A stretch of DNA of 64,000 bases from Streptomyces triticagri (GTDB lineage: Bacteria > Actinomycetota > Actinomycetes > Streptomycetales > Streptomycetaceae): assembly GCF_003429565.1 (NCBI RefSeq), contig NZ_QUAK01000124.1, positions 21,955-85,954 of the forward strand. The letters run 5' to 3'. The notes beneath the pieces are model-generated. The model was given only the letters and a program-made list of their open reading frames with translations, searched no databases and was not told the origin of the DNA. A program made the position numbers and the translations under genes. Every line of letters begins with the position of its first letter. Within the stretch, counting starts at the first letter, position 1. Below are positions 51,823 through 62,028 of this stretch, one piece after another.

Positions 51823-53970
51823 ATGTCACCCACCGCCGCTGTGAGAAGGGTCAGGCTGTGCCTGGCGGGTACGGCTCTTCTGGGTGTGCTCGTCGGCACC
51901 CTGGCGACCCCGGCGGGAAGTCAGGAGCGGGGCGGGCTGCGAGTGACATCCGTGTCCTCGCGGCCCGATGTGGTCTCCGGCGGTGACGCGCTGATACGGG
52001 TCGACGTCCCCGGCTCCGTGCCGGCCGACAAGGTCGGGATACGGGTCGACGGCCGCGATGTGACGGACAGTTTCGAGCGGACCGCCGGCGGCTCGCTCAT
52101 GGGCGTCGTGCGAGACCTGGACGAGGGCAGGAACAGGCTCATCGCCACCGCCCGCGGAGCGGCGAGCGGACGGCTGACCCTGGTGAACCACCCCGTCTCG
52201 GGCCCGGTGTTCGCCGGCCCGCACGAGCAGCCGTACGTCTGCGACACCGAGGAGTTCAAGACCGTCACCGGCGCCACGCTCGGCCGGCCGCTCGACGAGG
52301 ACTGCTCGGTCCGGACGCGTATCGACTACATGTACCGCACCACGGCGGGCGAGTTCGCCGCCCTGCCGGACGGGGACGAACGCCCCGCCGACCTCGCGAC
52401 CACCACGACCAGCGCGGGCGAGGACGTGCCGTACATCGTCCGTGTGGAGACCGGCACCATCAACCGCGCCGTCTACGAGACGGCCGTGCTGCACGACCCG
52501 GAGTCCGGCGACCCCGCACCCGTGACGCGCGGCCCTGGCTGGAACGGACGCCTCGTCTACGGCTTCGGCGGCGGCTGCGCGGGCGGCTGGTACATCCAGG
52601 GCCGCAGCACCGACGGCGTCCTGAAGGACGACTACCTCGGCAAGGGCTACGCGGTCGCCTCGTCCTCGCTCAATGTCTTCGGCAACAACTGCAACGACCT
52701 GCTCGCCGCCGAGACCATGGCCATGGTCAAGGAACGCTTCGTGGAGTCGTACGGCGGACCGGACTTCACGATCGGCGTCGGCTGCTCCGGCGGCTCGTAC
52801 CAGAACCACCAGATCGCCGACAACTACCCGGGCCTGCTGGACGGCATCATCTCCGGCTGCAGCTTCCCCGACGTCGGCTTCGGGACCGTGCAGACGATCA
52901 GTGACGCGCGGCTGCTCGACCACTACTTCGAGGAGACCGCGCCCGGCACCTTCACCAAGGAGCAGCAGCGGGCGGTCTCCGGCTTCGGGAAGTGGGAGAG
53001 CATCGCCAACCTCGGCGACGGCGGCGGCCGCATCGACCCCACGGTGTTCTGCCCGGAGCAACTGCCCGCGGGCCTGCGCTATCACCCCGAGAGCAACCCC
53101 GACGGCGCCCGCTGCGACGTCTACAGCCACACCGTGAACGCGTACGGCAAGGACCCGAGGACCGGCAAGGCCCGCCGGCCGCTGGACAACACGGGCATCC
53201 AGTACGGGCTGCAGGCACTCAACGACAAGGCCATCGACGTCGACCAGTTCATCGACCTCAACCGGCGCATCGGCGGCTTCGACGACGACGCGAAACCCGC
53301 CGCGGACCGCACGGTCGCCGATCCGAAGGCGGTACGTGCCGCCTACCGCACCGGGCGCATGCTCAACGGCGGTGCGGGCCTCGCCGAGGTGCCGATCATC
53401 GACTACCGCGACTACACGGACGACGCCGCCGCCGGCGACATCCATATGCGCTTCCACTCCTTCTCCACCCGAGCCCGCCTGGACAAGGCCAACGGCACCC
53501 ACGCCAACCAGGTCATGATCACGCGGGACGGCAAGGGCTTCACCACCGCCGGGATGATCGCCGACATGGACAGCTGGCTGACCGGGATCAAGGGCGACCC
53601 GGGCAAGGGCGCCCCCATCGACAAGATCGTCCGGAACAAGCCTGCCGGGCTCGACGACGCCTGCTGGACCCGCGAGGAGGAACCGAAGAAGATCACCGAG
53701 CCGCAGGTGGCGGGCATCGGCACCACCGAGTGCAACACCCTCTACCCGGTGTGGACCTCACCCCGGATGGTCGCGGGAGCCGATGTGGCGAACGACATCG
53801 TGGTGTGCCAGAAGCGTCCGGTGCGCCGGTCGGACTACGAAGTCCCGGTCACCGGCAGCCAGTTCACGTCCCTGAAGAAGATCTTCCGCGGCGGAGTCTG
53901 CGACTGGTCCCGACGGGGAGTGGGCCAGCAGGGCCTCGCCGGCACCTGGCAGTCCTTCGGGTCCCGCTGA
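51823..53970 (+). CDS. Secreted DUF6351 protein (alpha/beta hydrolase-like)
   Basis: A 715-residue exported protein. Signal peptide residues 1-33 (VRLCLAGTALLGVLVGTLATPAGSQ). An N-terminal beta-rich domain (VSGGDALIRVDVPGSVPADK) precedes a large hydrolase-like domain with GNGRLVYGFGGGCAGGWY-type loop (WNGRLVYGFGGGCAGG), the nucleophile elbow VGCSGGSYQNHQIADNYPG (Ser near 322) and paired cysteines. DUF6351 members resemble tannase/PHB-depolymerase folds but substrate is unknown. Monocistronic. Confidence 0.8.
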   Translation: MSPTAAVRRVRLCLAGTALLGVLVGTLATPAGSQERGGLRVTSVSSRPDVVSGGDALIRVDVPGSVPADKVGIRVDGRDVTDSFERTAGGSLMGVVRDLDEGRNRLIATARGAASGRLTLVNHPVSGPVFAGPHEQPYVCDTEEFKTVTGATLGRPLDEDCSVRTRIDYMYRTTAGEFAALPDGDERPADLATTTTSAGEDVPYIVRVETGTINRAVYETAVLHDPESGDPAPVTRGPGWNGRLVYGFGGGCAGGWYIQGRSTDGVLKDDYLGKGYAVASSSLNVFGNNCNDLLAAETMAMVKERFVESYGGPDFTIGVGCSGGSYQNHQIADNYPGLLDGIISGCSFPDVGFGTVQTISDARLLDHYFEETAPGTFTKEQQRAVSGFGKWESIANLGDGGGRIDPTVFCPEQLPAGLRYHPESNPDGARCDVYSHTVNAYGKDPRTGKARRPLDNTGIQYGLQALNDKAIDVDQFIDLNRRIGGFDDDAKPAADRTVADPKAVRAAYRTGRMLNGGAGLAEVPIIDYRDYTDDAAAGDIHMRFHSFSTRARLDKANGTHANQVMITRDGKGFTTAGMIADMDSWLTGIKGDPGKGAPIDKIVRNKPAGLDDACWTREEEPKKITEPQVAGIGTTECNTLYPVWTSPRMVAGADVANDIVVCQKRPVRRSDYEVPVTGSQFTSLKKIFRGGVCDWSRRGVGQQGLAGTWQSFGSR

Positions 53971-54083
53971 CGAGGGCCGACGAGAAAGGTGCGGGTGGCC
54001 GTACAACCATCCTGGGGCCCGAGTCGTCCACTGGGGCGAACGGGGTTGGAGATGTACACAGCTTGACGACCGAAGGACATCGC

Positions 54084-55628
54084 GTGAAACAGCACCCTGA
54101 AGGTGTCGACGAACAGCGTGCAGGCCACGGCGCCCGGCACGCCCGCGCAGGCCTCGGCCGGCGTGCGGCGGCCCCGCTCGCGGCGGCGGTCCTGGTGGCC
54201 GGCGGCCTCACCGTCTGGTCGTTCGCACCGGACGAGGCGAGCGCGGCCGAGGGCAAGGCGGCCAAGGCGGACGACTTCAACGGCGACGGCTTCGCCGACC
54301 TGGTCTCCGGCGCACCCGGCGGCACGGTCTCCTCGAAGGCCGGCGCGGGCTATGTGGCCGTGACGTACGGCTCGGCCGACGGCATCGACCCGGGGAACAA
54401 GACCGTGCTGAGCCGCTCGACCAGCGGCGTGCCCGGCAGCGCCGCGGCGAAGGAGCGCTTCGGCGAGACCCTCGCCAAGGGCGACCTGGACGGCGACGGC
54501 TACAGCGACCTGGTGGTCGGCACCGCCGACGGGGGCGCGGGCGCCGTGGTCCTGTGGGGCTCGGCCGACGGCCTCACCGGCGGCACCGCCCTGCCCGGTT
54601 TCGAACGCGCCCCGCAGGTGGGCGACTTCGACGCCGACGGCAAGGCCGACCTGGCGCTCTTCGGCGCCGCGGACGTCGAGGGCGACGACCCGGTGAAGCA
54701 GTCGGCGAACCTCTGGAAGGGACCGATCTCGCGGGACGGCAAGCCCGCCGAGAAGCTCGACTTCCTCGACCCGTCCGAATGGTGGGGCTACGACGACGAC
54801 GGCGCGGCCTGCGCCGAGAACGACTCGTGCATCGACGGCCCGGACTCCATCAGCGGACCCGTACTGCCCAAGGCCGTCGGCGACGTCAACGGCGACAAGC
54901 ACGATGACATCGCTGTCTGGACGTACGACGGCGACGGCGTCTGGGGCAACCACGTGCTGCTCGGCGGCGCCAAGGGCTTCATCAACTCGCCCGCCCTCGA
55001 GGACTTCGCCGCGAGCAGCGACGAGAGCTCGGTGGACATCGGTGACATCGATGCCGACGGCTTCGAGGACGTGGTCCTCGGCAGCGGCAAGGGCGGTGGC
55101 AAGGTCACCGTGGTGCACGGCTCCGCCGACGGCCCGGACGCCGACCGCACCCAGACCTTCGACCAGACCCTCGAGGGCTTCTACGGCGCGCAGGAGGACG
55201 GCGACCGGGTCGGCTCCTGCATCGCCGTGGAGGACGTGACGGGCGACGGAAACGCGGACGTCGCCGTCGGCATCGCCGGCGAGGACTTCAGCGGACTCAC
55301 CGACGCGGGCTCGGTCGCGCTGCTGCACGGCAGCGCGGACGGTGTGGTCGGCGAGGGCAGCAAGGTCGTGCACCAGAACACGGCCGGTGTGCCCGGAGTC
55401 GCCGAGAAGGGCGACAAGTTCGGCGAGGCCTGCGAGCTCCTGGACGTCAACGGCGACGGCCACCGCGACCTGGCCGCGGCCGCCGTCGCGGAGAACGAGT
55501 CGGCGGGTGCGGTGTGGGCCCTGCGCGGCTCCGCGGACGGCCTGACCACGGACGACGCGACCTCCTTCGCCCCGGTCGACCTCGACGCCCCGGTCACGAA
55601 GGCCGAGTTCGGCCGCTTCCTGCGCTGA
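54084..55628 (+). CDS. Secreted FG-GAP/VCBS-repeat protein
   Basis: A 514-residue exported or membrane-attached protein. A hydrophobic segment (PLAAAVLVAGGLTVWSF) ends near residue 45. Seven calcium-binding repeats DxNxDGxxD follow (DFNGDGFADL, DLDGDGYSDL, DFDADGKADL, DVNGDKHDDI, DIDADGFEDV, DVTGDGNADV, DVNGDGHRDL), giving an integrin-like beta-propeller. Likely an extracellular binding protein. GTG behind GAAGGA. Two strong hairpins follow. Confidence 0.88.
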   Translation: MKQHPEGVDEQRAGHGARHARAGLGRRAAAPLAAAVLVAGGLTVWSFAPDEASAAEGKAAKADDFNGDGFADLVSGAPGGTVSSKAGAGYVAVTYGSADGIDPGNKTVLSRSTSGVPGSAAAKERFGETLAKGDLDGDGYSDLVVGTADGGAGAVVLWGSADGLTGGTALPGFERAPQVGDFDADGKADLALFGAADVEGDDPVKQSANLWKGPISRDGKPAEKLDFLDPSEWWGYDDDGAACAENDSCIDGPDSISGPVLPKAVGDVNGDKHDDIAVWTYDGDGVWGNHVLLGGAKGFINSPALEDFAASSDESSVDIGDIDADGFEDVVLGSGKGGGKVTVVHGSADGPDADRTQTFDQTLEGFYGAQEDGDRVGSCIAVEDVTGDGNADVAVGIAGEDFSGLTDAGSVALLHGSADGVVGEGSKVVHQNTAGVPGVAEKGDKFGEACELLDVNGDGHRDLAAAAVAENESAGAVWALRGSADGLTTDDATSFAPVDLDAPVTKAEFGRFLR

Positions 55629-55658
55629 ACCCCGGCCGCCACCGGCACCGAGCACCGC

Positions 55659-55687
55659 CTCCGCGGCCCCGATCGAGGGCCGCGGAG
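55659..55687 (+). terminator. Terminator hairpin 1 after the FG-GAP gene
   Basis: Perfect 11-bp arms CTCCGCGGCCC and GGGCCGCGGAG, 7-nt loop. Confidence 0.85.
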
Positions 55688-55690
55688 CCC

Positions 55691-55729
55691 GGCCTGCCGG
55701 CCGTGTCCCACAGCCACGGCCGGCAGGCC
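55691..55729 (+). terminator. Terminator hairpin 2 after the FG-GAP gene
   Basis: Perfect 15-bp arms GGCCTGCCGGCCGTG and CACGGCCGGCAGGCC, 9-nt loop. Tandem with hairpin 1, isolating the downstream FadR operon. Confidence 0.85.
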
Positions 55730-55757
55730 GCCGCGCAGCGGCCTGTACGCTGCCGGA

Positions 55758-56540
55758 ATGCGCCCGCTCACCTCATCGCCGCAGTCGAGCTCCGCCGTCG
55801 GACCAGGTCAGCGCGGTCTGCTCACCGAGCGCATCGCGCGCGAGCTCGAGCACGACATCCGGTCGGGCGCCATCGAGGTCGGCACCAAGCTCCCCTCCGA
55901 GCGCGAACTGTCCGCCCAGTTCGGCGCAAGCCGGAACGTCGTACGGGAGGTGTTGCGCCGGCTCGAGGCGCAGCATCTGATCGAGGTCGCCCCCGGCCGC
56001 GGCTCGTTCGTCCGGGAACAGACCTCGGGACAGGCCCGCGGGTACGACGCGCTCTACCGGGCCGGACGGCCCACCGTGCGCCAACTCATCGAGGCACGGC
56101 TGCCGTTGGAGATCGAGACGGTGCGCCTGGCCACCGCACGGGCGACCGACGAGGACATCGCGGTGATGCGGGCGGCGCGCGACGCCCTGGAGTCGGCGAC
56201 CGACGTCGTGGTCAAGGCGCGGGCCGACATGGACTTCCACGACGCCATCGCGGTGGCGAGCGGGAATCCGGTGCTGCGGATCATGCTCTCGTCGATCAGC
56301 GGGATGATGTTCGAGATGATGCTGCGCTCGAACTCGGACCCCAGCATCGGCGAAGAGGGCGTGCCGCACCACCCCGAGATCTTCGAGGCGATCGAGGCCC
56401 GTGACGTGGAGCTGGCCTGCGAGCGGATGCGCGAGCACCTGATGCTCGGCCTGCGCACATACGGTCCCGACCTCGATGTGCAGGTCGATGTGATGGCCCG
56501 CAACCACATCGAGACCCTCCTGGGCGAGAACCCCGCATAG
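55758..56540 (+). CDS. FadR-type GntR transcriptional regulator
   Basis: A 260-residue regulator. GntR winged helix (IRSGAIEVGTKLPSERELSA, QFGASRNVVREVLRRLEAQH) and FCD ligand domain (ARLPLEIETVRLATARATDE, DMDFHDAIAVASGNPVL, HPEIFEAIEARDVELA). Probably senses a sugar acid or its breakdown product and binds the palindrome at 56618-56636 before the transporter operon. Confidence 0.92.
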   Translation: MRPLTSSPQSSSAVGPGQRGLLTERIARELEHDIRSGAIEVGTKLPSERELSAQFGASRNVVREVLRRLEAQHLIEVAPGRGSFVREQTSGQARGYDALYRAGRPTVRQLIEARLPLEIETVRLATARATDEDIAVMRAARDALESATDVVVKARADMDFHDAIAVASGNPVLRIMLSSISGMMFEMMLRSNSDPSIGEEGVPHHPEIFEAIEARDVELACERMREHLMLGLRTYGPDLDVQVDVMARNHIETLLGENPA

Positions 56541-56617
56541 CTGATCGCCGTCCCGCTCCTCGGCCGGTCAACGGGGCTGGTGGGCCAGGACATCCAGTGT
56601 TAACGTCCCTCCTGGTT

Positions 56618-56636
56618 CAACTGGTCCTACCAGTTG
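56618..56636. promoter_or_regulatory. GntR/FadR-type operator
   Basis: CAACTGGTCCTACCAGTTG, a perfect 19-bp palindrome whose core TGGT-N3-ACCA is the FadR-family signature, 41 bp before the binding-protein ATG. Confidence 0.85.
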
Positions 56637-56676
56637 GACCAATGTGAACCGCCAGCACACAGAGACGAGGCCACGG

Positions 56677-57994
56677 ATGTCCACGAGCAGCCAGCTCCTC
56701 AGCCGGCGCGCCTTCGGGCGGCTGACCGCGGGAGCCGCGGCCGCCGTCGGCACGGGGGCGCTCGGCGCGTGTTCGGCACGGGGCGGCACCCCGTCGTCCG
56801 GCACGCCCCTGCGGATCATGGCCATCAACCACGTGTGGTCCCAGGCGATCCGGCGCCGGATCGAGGAGTTCGAGGAGCGCATCGGCCGCCGCGTCGCGAT
56901 GACCCTGCTCACCGCCGACCAGCTGGCCAGTAGCTACAACGTCAAGCTCAACGCCTCCGGCACCGACGTCGACGTGATGATGGTCCGCGCCCTGCAGGAG
57001 CAGCTCCTGTTCGCCCACAACGGCTGGCTCGCCGACCTCAGCGACCGCGTCCGGACCGACCGCCGGTTCGACTGGGCGGACTTCCAGAAGGCGCCGCGCG
57101 AGGCGTCGGTCACCGCCGGCCGGGTGCTCAGCGTGCCCGTCGTCACCGAACGCCCTGTCCTCTACTACCGCAAGGACCTCGTCGAGGACCTCGGCGGACC
57201 GCCGCGCACCCTGGAAGCACTGCGGGAATCGGCGCTCGAACTGCGCGGACGCCACAAGGGCCTGTACGGATTCGTCGGCCGCGGCCAGCGCAGCGGCGCC
57301 GTGTCCCAGTGGTCGAGCTTCCTCTACTCGTACGGCGGCGACTTCGTCGTGGACGGCCGGTCCGGGATCGGCAGCCGAGGCGCTCGCCGCGTACCAGTAC
57401 TACGGCGGCCTGCTGGCACGCACCGGACCGCCCGGCGCCACCAATATGAGCCTGGAACAGGCGATGCCGATCTTCGCCCAGGGCAAGGCCGGGTTCTACG
57501 TGGACGCCGACGCCGTATACAGCAGCTTCCTCGACCCGAAGGTGTCGACGGTGCAGAAGACCATCGGCTTCGCGCCGTTCCCCGCCGGGCCGGCCGGGGC
57601 CAGGCCGCACAACATCCCCTCCTGGAGCCTCGGCATCAACACCTTCTCCCGACTCCGCGACGACGCCTGGGAATTCATCCGCTGGGCGGCCGGGCCGGAG
57701 ATGTCCACCGAGCTCCAGTCCGCCGGCATCCCCGGCGCCCGTACCTCCGTGTGGGCCGACCCGAAGACGCTCGAGTCCTTTCCGCGCGATCTCGCGGACG
57801 CCATGCGCATCAACGCCGAGCGCGGCCTCGGCCACGACCGGCCGCAGGTCCTGCAGGTCGGCCGCGCCCGGGACATCGTGGGCCGGCCGCTGGTGGCCGG
57901 GATCCTCGGCGAGCAGGTGGGGCCCGTCGCCCGTGACGCGGACGCCGAGTTCGCCGAGTTCCTGGTCCGCGACAACCGCCACAAGGAGTCCTGA
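56677..57994 (+). pseudogene. Sugar ABC transporter binding lipoprotein, 2-bp frameshift
   Basis: The N-terminal 230 codons encode a Tat-lipoprotein signal (LSRRAFGRLTAGAAAAVGTG, lipobox LGAC) and the first lobe of a family-1 solute-binding protein (FLYSYGGDFVVDGRSGIGS). At about 57373 the frame is lost by deletion of two bases. The second lobe continues in another frame: AEALAAYQYYGGLLARTGPP, then MSLEQAMPIFAQGKAGFYVD to NRHKES. Restoring the bases gives a normal 439-residue protein. The importer would be non-functional if the mutation is real. A GTG at 56644 is an alternative start. Confidence 0.85.
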
Positions 57995-58959
57995 TGCCGA
58001 CCACCGAGGCAGCTCCGGCCGCCCGTACCGTCGCGGACCCCGCCGGTGACATACCGGCCGGCGCGCGACGCCGGCGCACCTTCGAGCAGTCCAACCGCCG
58101 CCTGAAGTGGGCGATGCTGGCCCCCGCACTGCTCTTCGTGGGCCTGATGATCGTCTTCCCGCTGGTCTTCACCGCAGACCTCAGCCTCACCGACGCCTTC
58201 GGCGCGGTGAACGCCGGCAAGGAACACATCGGCCTGCGCAACTTCGCCGACGCCCTCGGCGACAGCCGCCGCTTCTGGCCCGCGGTCGAACGCACCGTCG
58301 TCTTCACCGTCGGCGCCGTGATCCTGGAAACCGTCCTCGGACTCGCCCTGGCCATGCTGATGCGCAAGCCGTTCCGCGGCATGCGCTGGGTGCGCACCGT
58401 CCTGATCATTCCGCTGCTGACCACACCGGTCGCGATCGGCATTCTGTGGCTGCTGATCCTCGACCCGACGAACGGCATCGCGAACCACCTGCTCACCGGA
58501 ATCGGCCTGCCCCCGCAGGAGTTCCTGGGCTCGGTGAGCCAGTCCCTGCCCACGCTCATGCTCATCGACGTATGGCAGTGGACACCGATGATGACGCTGC
58601 TGCTGCTCGCCGGCCTCACCACACTGCCCGAGGAGCCCGAGGAGGCCGCCCTGATGGACGGCGCGAGCGCCTGGCAGCGCTTCCGGTACGTGATCATGCC
58701 GATGCTCGGACCCACACTCGCCACGGCCCTGGTGCTGCGCGCCGTGGACGCCCTGAAGACCTTCGACATCCTCTACGCGACCAAGGGCCCGGGCGGCGGC
58801 TCGGACTTCGAGGTGGAAACCCTCAACGTCTACGCCTACGGGCTCACCTTCGACTACCAGGAGTACGGACTCGCCGCGGCCGTCCTGGTCCTGTTCACCC
58901 TCTTCATCGTCGGCGTCGTGGTCCTGCTGCGCCGCCGGGGCGGAAGGAAGAACGCATGA
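57994..58959 (+). CDS. Sugar ABC transporter permease (MalF-like)
   Basis: A 321-residue membrane protein with six helices, KWAMLAPALLFVGLMIVFPL first. The EAA loop is EEPEEAALMDGASAWQRFRYVIMPMLGP. Start overlaps the binding-protein stop (TGATG); its stop overlaps the next permease start. Confidence 0.9.
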   Translation: MPTTEAAPAARTVADPAGDIPAGARRRRTFEQSNRRLKWAMLAPALLFVGLMIVFPLVFTADLSLTDAFGAVNAGKEHIGLRNFADALGDSRRFWPAVERTVVFTVGAVILETVLGLALAMLMRKPFRGMRWVRTVLIIPLLTTPVAIGILWLLILDPTNGIANHLLTGIGLPPQEFLGSVSQSLPTLMLIDVWQWTPMMTLLLLAGLTTLPEEPEEAALMDGASAWQRFRYVIMPMLGPTLATALVLRAVDALKTFDILYATKGPGGGSDFEVETLNVYAYGLTFDYQEYGLAAAVLVLFTLFIVGVVVLLRRRGGRKNA

Positions 58960-59831
58960 GCGCCCCCGTCACCACCGCCCCCTCCGCACCTGCATCGGCC
59001 GCCCGTGCAACCGCCGTCCGCAGGCGCAGGACCCGCTCGCTGCTGCGCGGCACCGCCATCACCGTCGTGGCGCTCGTCTTCGCGCTGCCGCTCGTGTGGA
59101 TGGTCGCCGCCGCCTTCAAGACGAACGTCCAGGTCACCGACCCGTCCGTGGGGCTCTGGTTCCGTCCCACCCTGGACAACTTCCGGGCCGTGATCGAGGC
59201 TGGGCAGATCGTCCGCTCGATGGGCAACTCCCTGCTCGTGGGCGTGATCTCGACGCTGCTCTCCGCCGTCATCGCGGTACCGGCCGCCTGGGCCGTGGGC
59301 CGCTTCGGCATGCACCGTACGGGTTCGATCGTCCTCGTCGCGCGGATCGTCCCGGCGATCTCGCTCCTCGTGCCCTGGTACTACCTGTTCGCGCAGATGG
59401 GCCTCGTCGGCTCGTACACCGTGCTCGTCCTCAGCCATATGTTCGTGTCCGTGCCGCTGATCCTGTGGATCATGATCGGCTTCTTCGCGGGCCTGCCCGT
59501 GGAGCTCGAAGAGGCCGCCCGCACCGACGGATTGAGCGCCTTCGGAGCCTTCTGGCGCATCTCACTGCCGCTCGCCGCACCAGGCACCGCGACCGCATCG
59601 CTCCTCGCCTTCGTTTTTAGTTGGAACAACTTCATGTTCGCCCTGGTCTTCGCCGACGAGAGCACCCAGACCGTGCCCGTCACGCTCTTCAACTTCATCT
59701 CGTACGCCAGCACCGACTGGGGCGGTCTGATGGCCGCCACCACGCTCATCACCGTCCCCGTGGTCCTCGCCGCCGTCATCGGCCAGAAGTACCTGGTGGC
59801 CGGGCTGACTTCGGGAGCCTCCAAGGGCTGA
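58956..59831 (+). CDS. Sugar ABC transporter permease (MalG-like)
   Basis: A 291-residue membrane protein, six helices. EAA loop [20 protein letters not shown] followed by SLPLAAPG; ends [14 protein letters not shown]-like ([16 protein letters not shown]), the family-typical C-terminus. No ATPase gene in the operon, so a shared MsiK-type ATPase is expected, as is usual for streptomycete sugar importers. Confidence 0.9.
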   Translation: MSAPVTTAPSAPASAARATAVRRRRTRSLLRGTAITVVALVFALPLVWMVAAAFKTNVQVTDPSVGLWFRPTLDNFRAVIEAGQIVRSMGNSLLVGVISTLLSAVIAVPAAWAVGRFGMHRTGSIVLVARIVPAISLLVPWYYLFAQMGLVGSYTVLVLSHMFVSVPLILWIMIGFFAGLPVELEEAARTDGLSAFGAFWRISLPLAAPGTATASLLAFVFSWNNFMFALVFADESTQTVPVTLFNFISYASTDWGGLMAATTLITVPVVLAAVIGQKYLVAGLTSGASKG

Positions 59832-59878
59832 GCGCCCCGCCGGACCGACCCCCTCAGCAGAACGGAAAGAAGCAGCAC

Positions 59879-61093
59879 ATGAAGATCGTCGACGCGAAGG
59901 TCGTCGTCACCAGCCCCGGCCGCAACTTCGTCACCCTGAAGATCACCACCGACGAGGGGCTCACCGGCCTGGGCGACGCCACCCTGAACGGCCGCGAACT
60001 CGCCGTCGTCAGCTACCTCGAGGACCACATCGCGCCGCTGCTCGTCGGCCTCGACCCGCACCGCATCGAGGACACCTGGCAATCCCTGTACCGAGGGGCC
60101 TACTGGCGCCGCGGACCCGTCACGATGGCCGCCGTCGCGGCCGTGGACGTGGCCCTGTGGGACATCAAGGCGAAGGCCGCCGGGCTCCCGCTCTACCAGC
60201 TGCTCGGCGGGGCCAGCCGGGACCGGGTCGGCACCTACGGCCATGCGAACGGCCGTGACATCCCCGAGCTCCTGGACTCCGTGCGGGCCAGGCTCGCCGA
60301 GGGCTACCCCGCCGTCCGCGTCCAGTCCGGCATCCCCGGCCTGAAGGCCGTCTACGGGGTCTCCGACACCGACGCCGGCGGAGCGCCCGTACTCCACCAG
60401 CAGGCGCGCCCGCTGGTCGAGGACTGGGACACCGACGCCTATCTCCGCCACATGCCGGCCGTCCTTGATGCGGTACGCGCGGAGTTCGGGCCCGAGCTGC
60501 CGCTGCTGCACGACGCCCACCACCGGCTGACCCCGCTGCAGGCGGCCCGCCTGGGCAAGGACCTCGAGCCATACCGGCTGTTCTGGCTGGAGGACTGCAC
60601 TCCGGCCGAGAACCAGGAGGCGCTGCGGCTGGTGCGGCGGCACACGACCACGCCGCTGGCCGTCGGCGAGGTCTTCAACACCGTCTTCGACTACCAGACC
60701 CTGATCACCGAGCAGTTGATCGACTACGTGCGCTCGGCCGTCACCCACTTCGGCGGGGTCACGCCGCTGCGCAAGCTCTTCGACTTCGCGGCCCAGTACC
60801 AGATCAAGAGCGCGGTGCACGGGCCCGAGGACATCTCCCCGGTCGGCATGGCGGCCGCGGTCCACCTCGACCTCGCCGTGCACAACTTCGGCATCCAGGA
60901 GTACTCGGGCCACACTCCGCTCACCGAGGAGGTGTTCCGGCATGCGTACACCTTCACCGACGGCCATCTGCACCCCGGCGAGGCACCGGGGATCGGCGTC
61001 GAACTCGACGAGGAGCTGGCCGCCGCGCACCCGTACGAGCAGGCCTATCTGCCGGTGAACCGGCTGAAGGACGGGTCCGTCCACGACTGGTGA
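59879..61093 (+). CDS. manD: Mannonate/gluconate dehydratase-like enolase-superfamily enzyme
   Basis: A 404-residue enzyme of the D-mannonate dehydratase (RspA-like) group: [117 protein letters not shown] and VHNFGIQEY. It would dehydrate a hexonate to 2-keto-3-deoxygluconate. Last gene of the FadR-ABC operon. Confidence 0.88.
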   Translation: MKIVDAKVVVTSPGRNFVTLKITTDEGLTGLGDATLNGRELAVVSYLEDHIAPLLVGLDPHRIEDTWQSLYRGAYWRRGPVTMAAVAAVDVALWDIKAKAAGLPLYQLLGGASRDRVGTYGHANGRDIPELLDSVRARLAEGYPAVRVQSGIPGLKAVYGVSDTDAGGAPVLHQQARPLVEDWDTDAYLRHMPAVLDAVRAEFGPELPLLHDAHHRLTPLQAARLGKDLEPYRLFWLEDCTPAENQEALRLVRRHTTTPLAVGEVFNTVFDYQTLITEQLIDYVRSAVTHFGGVTPLRKLFDFAAQYQIKSAVHGPEDISPVGMAAAVHLDLAVHNFGIQEYSGHTPLTEEVFRHAYTFTDGHLHPGEAPGIGVELDEELAAAHPYEQAYLPVNRLKDGSVHDW

Positions 61094-61112
61094 TCGCTGC
61101 GCCGGCCCCGCT

Positions 61113-61880
61113 TCACCCCGCGCTCAGCTCCGTGGTCCGGTGCGAGCCGGGTGCGAGGTCGTGGCGGACGAAGTACTCGGTCGACAGGAAGGCGGCGCGT
61201 TCCGGCTCCGGCATCGCGGCGAGGATGCCGGGGGCGGCGCCGCGGGCCACCTCGGACCGGTGGGCGAGGATCGCCGCGTACTTGGTGTCCAGCCAGGGGG
61301 CGACGTCCACGGCCGCGCCGATCCAGTCGTCGGGTACGGCGTGCAGCGTTCGCCCGGCCGCCCGCGGCACCTTGTTCCCCAACTGCCGTACGAACGACTG
61401 CGGATGGGTGGCCGCGTACACGGCGTCCGGTCGCCATGGCGCGCCGGCCTGCGGGTACAGGCCGGCGAGTCCGGCCGCTTGGGCGGCGAGCAGGCAGATC
61501 CGGTGGGTGTGTACGTGGTCGGGGTGGCCGGTGAGGCCGCCGAGCGCGTCGTGGGTGACCACGATGCTCGGGTGGAACTCCCGGATGTGGGCGACGAGTG
61601 CGCCCACCGCCTCGTCCAGCGGGGCCTCGCACAGGCGGGGACGGCCGGGCGCGGACTCGGGGACGCGGGCGTCGGCGTAGCCCAGCAGGCGGGGTTGTCC
61701 GGCGCCCAGGATGCTGACGGCGTCCGCCAGTTCGGCGGCGCGTGGGGTGCCTTCGGACCAGGTCGCCGTCAGCACCGAGGTGCGGGCGCCGGCCGCGGCG
61801 TGTCCGGCGAGGACACCGCCGGCGGAGAGGGACTCGTCGTCCGGGTGGGCGAAGACTGCGAGCAGGCTCGGCAGGGTCAC
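61113..61880 (-). CDS. PIG-L family N-acetylglucosaminyl deacetylase
   Basis: A 255-residue cytoplasmic zinc deacetylase. Metal motif AHPDDESLSAGG (11-22) and GHPDHVHTHRICLLAA. The group includes mycothiol-biosynthesis MshB and related deacetylases; here substrate is unknown. GTG chosen with AGGAGG 9 nt upstream. Its 3' end is 20 bp from the convergent mannonate dehydratase-like gene. Confidence 0.88.
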   Translation of the reverse strand: MTLPSLLAVFAHPDDESLSAGGVLAGHAAAGARTSVLTATWSEGTPRAAELADAVSILGAGQPRLLGYADARVPESAPGRPRLCEAPLDEAVGALVAHIREFHPSIVVTHDALGGLTGHPDHVHTHRICLLAAQAAGLAGLYPQAGAPWRPDAVYAATHPQSFVRQLGNKVPRAAGRTLHAVPDDWIGAAVDVAPWLDTKYAAILAHRSEVARGAAPGILAAMPEPERAAFLSTEYFVRHDLAPGSHRTTELSAG

Positions 61881-62028
61881 GTTTTTCGGCCTCCTGAGGG
61901 GGCGGGTTCCGGGTTGTGGGTGGTCCTTGGGACGTCTGTCGGCCAGGGCGTGCGGAACGGCGGACAGCGGGTGCACCGAACCAGCAGAGTAGGCAGCCGT
62001 ACAGGCCGTGATCAGTGGAGGTCGCACC

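Noticed and set aside
52992-54083. Long in-frame extension before the FG-GAP gene
   Set aside because: It overlaps the DUF6351 gene in another frame; the GTG at 54084 has a ribosome binding site and is followed by the export segment.
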